Of a stretch of DNA of 64,000 nucleotides, positions 39,434 to 47,368 are shown piece after piece. A model generated the notes under the pieces. It had not been told where the DNA came from, ran no database searches, and saw nothing but the letters and a program-made list of their open reading frames with translations. The stretch covers positions 3,655,881 to 3,719,880 of the forward strand of contig NZ_LZNS01000001.1 in assembly GCF_001984575.1 (NCBI RefSeq), in the 5' to 3' direction. The stretch is from Streptomyces sp. MP131-18. GTDB taxonomy: Bacteria; Actinomycetota; Actinomycetes; Streptomycetales; Streptomycetaceae. Position 1 is the stretch's first letter. Every line of letters starts with the position of its first letter. A program made the translations under genes and the position numbers.

Positions 39434-40570
39434 ATGCCGACGACGTACTTGGACGCTGCCGCGACCACGCGTGTCGAGCCGCGTGTCGCCGAGGTCGTCC
39501 TGCACTGGATGACCGAGGAGTTCGGCAACGCTGGCAGTCGCACGCACGACTACGGCAACCGCGCCAAGAGGGCTGTTCAACGCGCGCGCGACCAACTCGC
39601 CGCCCAATTCAACGCCAAACCTGATGAGTTGATCTTCACGAGTGGCGCGACTGAGAGTAACAACATCGCCTTGCTCGGGCTCGCACAGCATGGCATTGAA
39701 ACCAGCCGCCGCCATATCGTCAGTTCAGCAGTCGAGCACAAAGCGGTCATCGAACCGCTGGAGCACCTCCAGTCCCGCGGCTTCGACGTTGACTTCCTCA
39801 AGCCCGACAACACCGGCAGGATCAGTCCCGACGCCGTCCTAGAGCGACTGCGCCCGGAGACGCTGCTGGTGTCCTTGATGCACGTCAACAACGAGACCGG
39901 AGTCATCCAGCCCGTCGCCGAGATCGCCCAGCACCTACGGGAGACGCCCACCTACCTGCATGTCGACGCGGCGCAGGGCTTCGCGAAGCTGCCCGAGGAC
40001 CTGACGGCACCGATCGACATGATCAGCGTCAGCGGGCACAAGATCGGAGCACCCAAGGGAATCGGTGCGTTGCTGATCCGGCGCCGGGGCTGGAACCGCA
40101 TCCCCCTGCAGCCGATCATGTTCGGTGGCGGACAGGAGCGGAAGCTGCGTCCCGGCACGCTGCCGGTGCCCCTGGTGGTCGGTCTCGCTAAGGCGGAGGA
40201 GATCTTCCGCGCGGAACGTCATCAGTGGATGGCGGGCGCTCGGAAGGTCCGCGAGCAGCTGCTGGCTGCGTTCACCGGGATTCCGCACCACATCAACGGC
40301 GACCCCGCCTGCGCGGTGCCGCACATCCTCAACCTCACCTTCGAGGGCGTGGATACCGAAGCGCTCATCGTGAGGCTCAAGGACGTTGCCGCGGTAGCCA
40401 CGGGGTCGGCGTGCACCAGCGCCTCCTATACCCCCAGCCACGTCCTGACCGCCATGGGGCTGCCGGAGAAGGTCGCAGCGAACGGCCTGCGTCTGTCCTG
40501 GTTCCCCGCCCAGACGGACGATCTGGACACAGAACAGATCGCAGCAGCTGTTCGCTCACTTCAAGGCTGA
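39434..40570 (+). CDS. dndA: DndA cysteine desulfurase
   Basis: PLP-dependent desulfurase of 378 residues supplying sulfur for phosphorothioation, NifS-like. It shows TSGATESNNIALLG, VEHKAV, HVDAAQGF (Asp), SGHKIGAPKGIG (PLP Lys near 203) and the catalytic Cys in TGSACTSAS (near 326). It is transcribed away from dndB, as in S. lividans. It converges with and overlaps the methyltransferase gene by 10 bases. Confidence 0.94.
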   Translation: MPTTYLDAAATTRVEPRVAEVVLHWMTEEFGNAGSRTHDYGNRAKRAVQRARDQLAAQFNAKPDELIFTSGATESNNIALLGLAQHGIETSRRHIVSSAVEHKAVIEPLEHLQSRGFDVDFLKPDNTGRISPDAVLERLRPETLLVSLMHVNNETGVIQPVAEIAQHLRETPTYLHVDAAQGFAKLPEDLTAPIDMISVSGHKIGAPKGIGALLIRRRGWNRIPLQPIMFGGGQERKLRPGTLPVPLVVGLAKAEEIFRAERHQWMAGARKVREQLLAAFTGIPHHINGDPACAVPHILNLTFEGVDTEALIVRLKDVAAVATGSACTSASYTPSHVLTAMGLPEKVAANGLRLSWFPAQTDDLDTEQIAAAVRSLQG

Positions 40571-42024
40571 TCCAACCCCGGCTCGCGGCGGCGGGCGGCA
40601 CGCCGCACGAGACGGTGGCCACGCAGCTCGCGCCCGCAACGTACCAACTCAGCTTCCCAGCCCTGCTCGGTTCCGATGAGGTGTGGGCGCTCGTACAGAC
40701 CGGCCCGTACCTCAGCCTCGGCCAATCGGCGGTACTTGGTTGTGTCCGGATCGTCGGTTGTGAGGAACTCGTGCTTCCGGTGCAGCAAGGGCCGGTTCGA
40801 AGAGTCCGCGTAGTTGGTGTAGGTGGTGTCCAGCCCTTTCATCTCCACCGCATACGAGGTCGCCAGCTTCGGGTGCGGGTCCGTGTCGAACTGCGGGTAG
40901 TCCAGCCAGCTCACCGCCCGGCCCTGGTGCCGAAGCTTGACCACCGTCCAGTCGGTCGGGCGACCCGCCGCGATCGCGGCGCAGTGCTCATACAGGCGCA
41001 GCACGGTCGGTATCTGCTCCACCGCCCTGCGGTGCACGTACATGGCGCTCGGCGTGAGCTTGCCGGCCTTCGAGGCGCGCATGGCTCCAAATACGTAGGC
41101 ATCGTCGCGGAGTTTGAGCAGGAGACGGTCGGAGCGCTTGCACGCCTCTGCATAGGAAGAGAAGTGGGCCCGGATGTCGAGTTGCGCGGAGAGAGGCAGG
41201 CTGCGGAAGAGCCCGCGACCGTTGAACAGCTCGACGGCCAGGAAGAGCAGCGTGTTGAGCGTGGTTCGGGCGGCGCCCACTGTGATCTTCTCAGCGTCGG
41301 CAGATCGACGCACGAGACGGCGCAGCTCGGTCGCGCCCAGGTGGCTCAGCAGCATGGCCAAGGGCTCGGGCATCTCTTCGAGGTGAGGCGAGCGTCCACG
41401 CCGCTCGGTGAAGTCAACGACCGCTGCGATCGCCGATGCGGTGTCCTCTGACGCCAGCCACTCCACGTTGGGAACGATCCTGCGTGCCAGAAAGGCGATG
41501 CGCGCCACATCATCCCGGAAGGCATACACCACCCCCGGCGCGGCCGACACGCATCGAACTCCAGTCACCTCCTGGACGAAGTCCCGCAGCTCGCCGGCAC
41601 TAAACAGGTACTGAAACGTCTGCCGGCTAGTGAGCACACCGTCGGCATACTCCTCGCCTCGGATTTTGTTTCGCTCCCAGGTCAGCCGGCTCGAGGCCAT
41701 CAGGACGGAGCGTGTCAGATCCCATGCGCGTCGCAGTGTGGCGCGACGCTCGTCGGGATCTTCGATGACGTTGAGCACGTACGTGAGGAGCACAACGTCG
41801 GAGGGGCGGTGTTCACCGTCGGGAGAGAAGTACGGATCCCATCCGGTGGCGGTGAACCGCATCTGCTTCAGGCTGCGGACATCGTCGCCACGCCCGCAAC
41901 CGTAATCCAGGACGCTGGCCGTTGGGGTGATCAGCCCATCCATGACCGCCTGCCGAGCCGGGACAGACAGCCTTGATCGTCCGATAGCCGTCAAGCGCCG
42001 ATCGCTGAGCCACTGTCCCGTCAT
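40561..42024 (-). CDS. Phosphorothioation-associated putative methyltransferase
   Basis: Protein of 487 residues. A Rossmann methyltransferase core opens with SVLDYGCGRGDDVRSL (SAM loop near 40) and has SDVVLLTYVLNVIEDP. A long C-terminal region unlike ordinary methyltransferases includes ASKAGKLTPSAMYVHR and PLLHRKHEFLTTDDP. It resembles the family annotated as DNA phosphorothioation-associated putative methyltransferase (remembered). ATG 42,024 has GGAGGCGG upstream. The substrate is unknown; nucleic acid or modification intermediates are possible. Confidence 0.8.
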   Translation of the reverse strand: MTGQWLSDRRLTAIGRSRLSVPARQAVMDGLITPTASVLDYGCGRGDDVRSLKQMRFTATGWDPYFSPDGEHRPSDVVLLTYVLNVIEDPDERRATLRRAWDLTRSVLMASSRLTWERNKIRGEEYADGVLTSRQTFQYLFSAGELRDFVQEVTGVRCVSAAPGVVYAFRDDVARIAFLARRIVPNVEWLASEDTASAIAAVVDFTERRGRSPHLEEMPEPLAMLLSHLGATELRRLVRRSADAEKITVGAARTTLNTLLFLAVELFNGRGLFRSLPLSAQLDIRAHFSSYAEACKRSDRLLLKLRDDAYVFGAMRASKAGKLTPSAMYVHRRAVEQIPTVLRLYEHCAAIAAGRPTDWTVVKLRHQGRAVSWLDYPQFDTDPHPKLATSYAVEMKGLDTTYTNYADSSNRPLLHRKHEFLTTDDPDTTKYRRLAEAEVRAGLYERPHLIGTEQGWEAELVRCGRELRGHRLVRRAARRREPGLDQP

Positions 42025-42160
42025 GCCGCCTCCGTCACCTGGCTGGTGCACTTTCCGCCTGTGTATCGCAAACCCACCCGGCGAGCCAGCCAGGCTTCTC
42101 CAGGAGCCTTCAGCCCTTTCGGCGCCTGGGACGCGTCCGGCTCAGCTGGGTCGGTGGCGG

Positions 42161-42358
42161 TTAGGCATTTGCCGCCATTGCGGTAAGGCGGATTCTTCCG
42201 GTGCCCTGGTAGCGGCGGTACCAGATGTAGTACGCCTGGCGGCTGATGCCGTAGTAGCGGCAGGTCTGGGCGACGTTTCCGGTGACCTCCTCGACGTGGC
42301 GTATGACGGCCAGGCGCCGCTTGGCCTCACGATCGAGCGGGCGGTTGGGCTTCGACAT
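42161..42358 (-). pseudogene. Truncated IS481-type transposase fragment
   Basis: N-terminal ~52 residues of an IS481-like transposase: MSKPNRPLDREAKRRLAVIRH and the helix-turn-helix NVAQTCRYYGISRQAYYIWYRRYQ. It then departs into unrelated sequence and stops; the catalytic DDE domain is missing. A terminal-repeat-like TGTCAACGATGATCGTCAG sits just upstream (about 42,389-42,407). A relic of a mobile element at the border between the dnd and pPIWI-RE regions. Confidence 0.7.
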
Positions 42359-42839
42359 GCGGATCTCCGTAATGATCGGAGACCCAGGTGTCAACGATGA
42401 TCGTCAGTTTTAGACCGACATCGGGTTCACGGCAGACCGGTGGTGAGCACTGTGTCGCGGTGAGGGAGGCGCATACCTGGTCCCATGCCGAGTCCACGTG
42501 CCCGGGTGATCAGGTCGCCCAGGACCGCCTCCGGCGGAACTCCGGCCTCATGATCTGTGGGAGCAGAGCACCCCTTGCATCACCAGCAGCGACCTGCGTC
42601 GTGCATCTCGGCTCGGCGCACGTCGACCCGATGCACAGTCTGTCAACTCGACACGACGCAGCTCACCGATCCTGATGAACTTCGATCGCCCCGTATGCGC
42701 TATCGCCACAGAGTTGATGCAGGTCAGCGCCCGATGAAACGTGTCGCGGCACGGCCGGGCCAGCGCGAACTGCTGCCATCATCACCTCACCGCAGAGAGC
42801 TCCTTCGTGGTCACTTAATGATGTGAGATGGAGAGCCGG
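42359..42839. other. Intergenic, no gene recognised
   Basis: About 480 bases between the transposase remnant and the pPIWI-RE operon. Contains a likely IS end at 42,389-42,407 and should hold the promoter of the downstream operon. No open frame here has recognisable domains. Confidence 0.5.
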
Positions 42840-44009
42840 ATGACGCTGTCGTCTGACGTTTCGCAGTATCACCGCCGAGTGCTGATCAGCGCGGCCGTCC
42901 GTGCGGGGTACGCGCATACCTGCCGCTACGAGGAACCTGCCGCCCGCCGAGAGATCGCCCGCATGACCGGAGTCGTCATGTCCGTCTGCGGCCCGGGCCG
43001 GGGCCCGAATACACCGACGACGCTCATCAAGGCGTTGCATCATCCCCTCGCGCAGATGGCTCCCGATCTGTTCGCCGACAGCGGGATGGGCTCGCTGACG
43101 GTCCTCCACGGCGGCGAGCTCAGCGACGACGTATACGCCGAAGGGTGCGAGGACATCGTCGAGCTGCTCAGCGGGGGTGTGGATCCGGCGCGCCGCTGGC
43201 TGCCCACGTGGGCGTGGATGCACGGCGAGCTGGTGGAGCGCGAGGCTTTCCAGAAAATCAATGAGGGTGCCAGCGAACAGGAGTACACCGCTCACAGGTG
43301 CTTCGTGGTCAAGCAGCCTGCGGGCGGTGAGCGGCAACTGGCGGAGCTGTTCAGCCAGGCGGTCGGCATGCGTAAGTCCGTGCGCTACGCGCCGATCCCA
43401 GCCGATCAGGTGTTCAAGGGGAAGTTCTGGTGGCCGTGCCCTGTGTGCCAGTGGCCGATGCACGTCGACGGCTCGCAGGTGCGCTGCCGCTTTCCCCTGC
43501 ACAACGCGGCGTACTTCGTGCGCGCCGACTCCGCCAAGGGGCGCCCGATGTTGCAGCGGCGGGACGGCAGCGTGCCGCGGCAGCCGGCGGCCCGCCCCCT
43601 TTACCGAGAGGGGCCGAAGCGAAGCATGTGCGTAGAGACCGCGGTCTGGCGACACATCGTCATCTCCGGAGTATCCGAGATCTACCTCTTCGAGAGGTTG
43701 GAGGCACTCAAGGAGCGGGGTGTAGAGGTCCAATTGTGGCCGGGCAAGGACCGCTACGACCTGCTGGTCCGGGTCCCCGCGACCGGCTGGGAGCTACGGA
43801 TCGATGTGAAGGACTACGCGTGCGCGGTGTCGCTGGCCGACCGGTTGCGTAGGAAACCGCCAGCGGCCCGCACCATCGCTATTCCCGACTACCGGGGTGA
43901 AGCGCAACGCGACGAGCTGGCTGAACTTCTGCCGAATCTGACCATCGCACTGGTAAGCGAGGTCGTCAAGGCGGCCAAAGCTGAGGTACGGAAGGCTGGT
44001 CGGCGATGA
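42840..44009 (+). CDS. pPIWI-RE system REase-fold nuclease
   Basis: Protein of 389 residues, first gene of a three-gene operon. The C-terminal part has a restriction-endonuclease-like core: DRYDLLVRV, then ELRIDVKDY (the D...(D/E)xK signature, about 305-323), followed by helical DELAELLPNLTIALVSEV. A treble-clef-like CPVCQWPM...C lies near residue 200. It matches the REase partner of pPIWI-RE operons described by Burroughs, Iyer and Aravind. ATG 42,840 has GGAGAG just upstream and is preferred over ATG 42,828. Its stop overlaps the helicase start by four bases. Confidence 0.75.
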   Translation: MTLSSDVSQYHRRVLISAAVRAGYAHTCRYEEPAARREIARMTGVVMSVCGPGRGPNTPTTLIKALHHPLAQMAPDLFADSGMGSLTVLHGGELSDDVYAEGCEDIVELLSGGVDPARRWLPTWAWMHGELVEREAFQKINEGASEQEYTAHRCFVVKQPAGGERQLAELFSQAVGMRKSVRYAPIPADQVFKGKFWWPCPVCQWPMHVDGSQVRCRFPLHNAAYFVRADSAKGRPMLQRRDGSVPRQPAARPLYREGPKRSMCVETAVWRHIVISGVSEIYLFERLEALKERGVEVQLWPGKDRYDLLVRVPATGWELRIDVKDYACAVSLADRLRRKPPAARTIAIPDYRGEAQRDELAELLPNLTIALVSEVVKAAKAEVRKAGRR

Positions 44010-47000
44010 CCGGGCACCTGGCGGAGAAGGACCGTGAGCTGGATCGGCGGATTCTGCCGAAGGTCATCGCCTGCGCGTGCGCACTGGCGCAACTGCACTT
44101 TCCGGTGCGGGCGGCGGACGGTAGCGCCGGCACCGACCTTGAGCGCGTGTCCTATCTGCTCACAGGACAGTACGACGCGTGGGCCGAGTACCGACAGCTG
44201 TCGGGCGAAGAACAGCGACGGCTCAGCCGCATGCTGCGCCAGCGCCCCAACCGACTGAGCAACGAGGAGTCGCTGACGACGGACGCGGAGCGGTTCCTGG
44301 CCACAGGGGCACTTTGTGAGTACGTCCTGCAGGCGAACGGCTTGCTCGCCGCCCGTCACGGGATGCTGCCCCAAGAGCTGGCCGATGTGCTGCTGGAGGA
44401 GATCGACCGGCTGCGCGCCGAGGACTCCCGCTCGCTGCCCGAGGCCGAGCCCGGCGACTACGTGACCACCTTGCGCGTACCGGTGGCCGGCCACGACTCC
44501 ACGTGGGCTGTCCAGGCCCACTACAGCCTTCAGGAGCGGCATGCGGCTCCTCAGGCCGAGCCGGTCGCGGTGCACACCGCGCCGACGGCCGGGGCGTTGG
44601 CCCTCAAGGTGGAGGCGTTCCTCGCCCTGAACAGAGATCTGGACCAGCGGGCCGGTGAGACCTTCCGCACCGAGTCTCTCGAACCGCTGTTTGCTCAGCT
44701 GCGTACGGGGGACGACGTCGAGCTCGGCGACTTGCTGCACGTTGAGGCAGGGAACCTGCAGGTACTCCAGGCCCCGACCGGGTTCGGCAAAAGCGTGCTG
44801 ATGCGCAGCCTGGGTTCCTGGGCCCAGTCGGAAGGCGTCACGCTGGGCCTGGCCGTTCCCACCACCATGGCGGCGCTGAAGATGGCGTACGGCATCGAGA
44901 AGGACCTGCGCTCATGCGGAGTTGAGCATCCCGAGCAGCTGGTCGTGCCGTTGATGTCACCGAACAGCATGATGACCGCCCTGGACCAGGTGGCCGCCGA
45001 GTCGAGGGACCGGGCCTTCATCAAGTGGGCGGAGGACCGGCTCGGTTACGGGTGCGCCCTACCGTCGCTGGCCACCGTCGACGATGAGGTCGACGCGTGG
45101 GTTCCCGGTCATGAGGCCTGCATGTCCCTGATCCCGTATCGGCCCGTCGGTGCCCCGGAACCAGGAAGGGGCTCGAAGGCACGGCGGCAGGGGGCCTGCG
45201 CGTGCCCGTTCCGTGCGGTCTGCGGGAAGTTCCGTCTGGTCCGGCAGGCCTGCACAGCACAGATCATCGTCACCACACACGCGAATCTCTACCAGGGGCA
45301 TCTGCACATCCCGGTTCAGGTCGACTCCGGTGCCATCGTCGAGCGGATGACAGTGGAGGAACTGATCCTGCGGCGCTGCCAGTTCACCGCCCTCGACGAA
45401 GTCGACGCCTTCCAGTCCTTCGTACTGGGCCGGGCCGGGCGGGGACTCACCCTGGCCTGGGGCAACCGCCACGACCAGCGCCCGCTGCTGAGGCTCGACG
45501 GCGAATTCATCCAGGCCTTCGGACGGGTACGTCCGGCCCTGGATGAGAGCATGCGCAACACGTTGATGAGGACCCGCTGGCTTGCCGAGACCTACACCAG
45601 CCATCTCGCCCACGGCGCTCTCGGTCCCAGCGACCGTACAGACACAAAGAAGAAGGGCAGCCCTCTCAAGGCCTCGGGGCGCCCGACGCAGGAGCGGCGG
45701 TGGATCATTCCGCAGCGCTGGGACGGGTGGATCAGCACCCAGCTGCGTGCCCTGTTCGCCAACGATGACCAGCAGGTGACCGGGCACGAGCGGGGCTTCT
45801 CCCCGAACGTGGCGGAGCGTGGCCTGTTCGCCGCCCTGTACGAGCGCAAGATCAAGATGGCGGCGTTGCCTGAGCACCTGCATCCGCTCGCCGAACTCCT
45901 GCGGGATGTCATCGACCCGGACTCGCAGGCCGGATCCCTCTCCCACGTGCGCAGGCAGCTGGAGCAGTTGCTGGCCCCGTGGGTGCCCAATCAGCAGGTG
46001 CGGGCCGACGTACTGGACCGGATGCTGCGCCGGGCCTTCCTCGAACCACTGCGGCTGCTGCTCTACCGCTTCGTTCACAACGCGCAACAGCTCAAGCTGG
46101 CCGGCGTGGAGACAGCCCGTGACATCGCCGACGTACTCGGACCCTTCAGCGCGTGGCGGGCCATCCCGCACGGTCCACAGGGACGGCTGATGTTCGCCTT
46201 CACCGAGGACGTGAGGACCGAGGTACCGCAGGACACCCGGTTGAGTGTGGCGGCTTTCGGCGGGGACCCACATACCTACATCACTACCCTGGGCCAGATC
46301 ACCGCCCTGGCCCACAGCGGCCACAGGCGCATCGTGCTGGGCTTGTCCGCCACTGCCTACGCGCCCGGTGCGCACCGCCACCACGTGCACACCGCGCCTA
46401 CCTGGTGGGTGCCCGACGATGTCGATCACGGAGTAAGCATCGAAGCCGACCTCTTCCCTGGACTTGGAGAAGAGATGCTGCGCGTGTCCGGTATCACTGG
46501 CAAAGAACGGATCGAGGCCACGCGTCTGCTGGGTCGGCGCATGTGGCCCAGGCTGCGCGGCGAGCTCAAGGACCTCGGGCGGCTGAGCAAGCATCGCGTC
46601 CAGGACTCCATTCTGCTTGTCACCACCTCTTACGACAGCTGCCAGCATCTGCGCGACGGCCTGCTGGCCGGAGGAGCCGAACCCGGGCTGATCGCGGTAG
46701 CCGTCCGGCCTCGTCCGGACGACGAACCGGCCTCCCGCCACGATGAGTCCGGCGAGCCGCTGTGGCACGAGATCCCCGGCGACCAGCTGGAATCGTTCAC
46801 CCGGCTGCCCAAGGCCCGGATCCTGATCGCTCCCCTGGGCCGGGCCGAACGCGGACTGAACATCCTCGCGCCGCAGTCCAACAAGTCGGCGATTGGCTCC
46901 ATCTGGCTCGCCATCCGCCCCGTCCCGCTGGTCGACGAGCCCGATGAGCTCCTCGCCCACGTCGGTGCCCGAGCCCTGGACGAGAAGGAGTCCAGCAGCG

Positions 47001-47368
47001 AACCCTGGACGGAGCTCGAGCGACGCCACGTGGTGGCCGGCCACTACTTCGAAAAGCTGGTCACCAGCGAACGCTACTTCCGCTCTCTGCCACCCCGGGC
47101 CAAGAGAGCCATCGCCGCAGAACTCATCATCAGCCTCATTCAACTCGTCGGTCGCGCCCGCCGGGGAGGCACACCAGGCCGCATCAAGCTGGTCGACGCC
47201 GCCTTCCTGGACACAGGCGGCAACTCCGACCTGCCCCACCTCATCCGCGAGCTACGCGAGCAGTGGGCCACGAGCAACGAACTGTCCCGCATGCGCCGCT
47301 ACTACGGCACCACCTTGGACGCCTTCTTCCGCTTCGCTGACCGCCACGCCCGGGAGTCCGCCCGATGA
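44006..47368 (+). CDS. pPIWI-RE system DinG-like helicase
   Basis: Large SF2 helicase of 1,120 residues. Walker A QAPTGFGKSVLMR is near residue 256. A Cys-rich insertion (EACMSLIP, GACACPFRAVCGKF, RQAC; about 370-415) could bind an Fe-S cluster as in XPD/DinG. ALDEVDAFQSF is the Walker B (about 464), GLSATAYAPG is motif III-like and QLVGRARRGG is motif VI (about 1045). Likely unwinds nucleic acid for the PIWI protein and REase. Both gene junctions overlap by four bases (ATGA), so the three proteins are probably made in fixed ratio. Confidence 0.8.
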   Translation: MTGHLAEKDRELDRRILPKVIACACALAQLHFPVRAADGSAGTDLERVSYLLTGQYDAWAEYRQLSGEEQRRLSRMLRQRPNRLSNEESLTTDAERFLATGALCEYVLQANGLLAARHGMLPQELADVLLEEIDRLRAEDSRSLPEAEPGDYVTTLRVPVAGHDSTWAVQAHYSLQERHAAPQAEPVAVHTAPTAGALALKVEAFLALNRDLDQRAGETFRTESLEPLFAQLRTGDDVELGDLLHVEAGNLQVLQAPTGFGKSVLMRSLGSWAQSEGVTLGLAVPTTMAALKMAYGIEKDLRSCGVEHPEQLVVPLMSPNSMMTALDQVAAESRDRAFIKWAEDRLGYGCALPSLATVDDEVDAWVPGHEACMSLIPYRPVGAPEPGRGSKARRQGACACPFRAVCGKFRLVRQACTAQIIVTTHANLYQGHLHIPVQVDSGAIVERMTVEELILRRCQFTALDEVDAFQSFVLGRAGRGLTLAWGNRHDQRPLLRLDGEFIQAFGRVRPALDESMRNTLMRTRWLAETYTSHLAHGALGPSDRTDTKKKGSPLKASGRPTQERRWIIPQRWDGWISTQLRALFANDDQQVTGHERGFSPNVAERGLFAALYERKIKMAALPEHLHPLAELLRDVIDPDSQAGSLSHVRRQLEQLLAPWVPNQQVRADVLDRMLRRAFLEPLRLLLYRFVHNAQQLKLAGVETARDIADVLGPFSAWRAIPHGPQGRLMFAFTEDVRTEVPQDTRLSVAAFGGDPHTYITTLGQITALAHSGHRRIVLGLSATAYAPGAHRHHVHTAPTWWVPDDVDHGVSIEADLFPGLGEEMLRVSGITGKERIEATRLLGRRMWPRLRGELKDLGRLSKHRVQDSILLVTTSYDSCQHLRDGLLAGGAEPGLIAVAVRPRPDDEPASRHDESGEPLWHEIPGDQLESFTRLPKARILIAPLGRAERGLNILAPQSNKSAIGSIWLAIRPVPLVDEPDELLAHVGARALDEKESSSEPWTELERRHVVAGHYFEKLVTSERYFRSLPPRAKRAIAAELIISLIQLVGRARRGGTPGRIKLVDAAFLDTGGNSDLPHLIRELREQWATSNELSRMRRYYGTTLDAFFRFADRHARESAR

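Noticed and set aside
34400..40570. Ssp (single-strand) phosphorothioation system
   Set aside because: dndE, DGQHR-type dndB and a dndC-D-E operon are present; no SspB or SspC was recognised.
45059..47239. 726-codon minus-strand frame inside the pPIWI-RE helicase gene
   Set aside because: Antisense to a gene with clear helicase motifs and coupled junctions.
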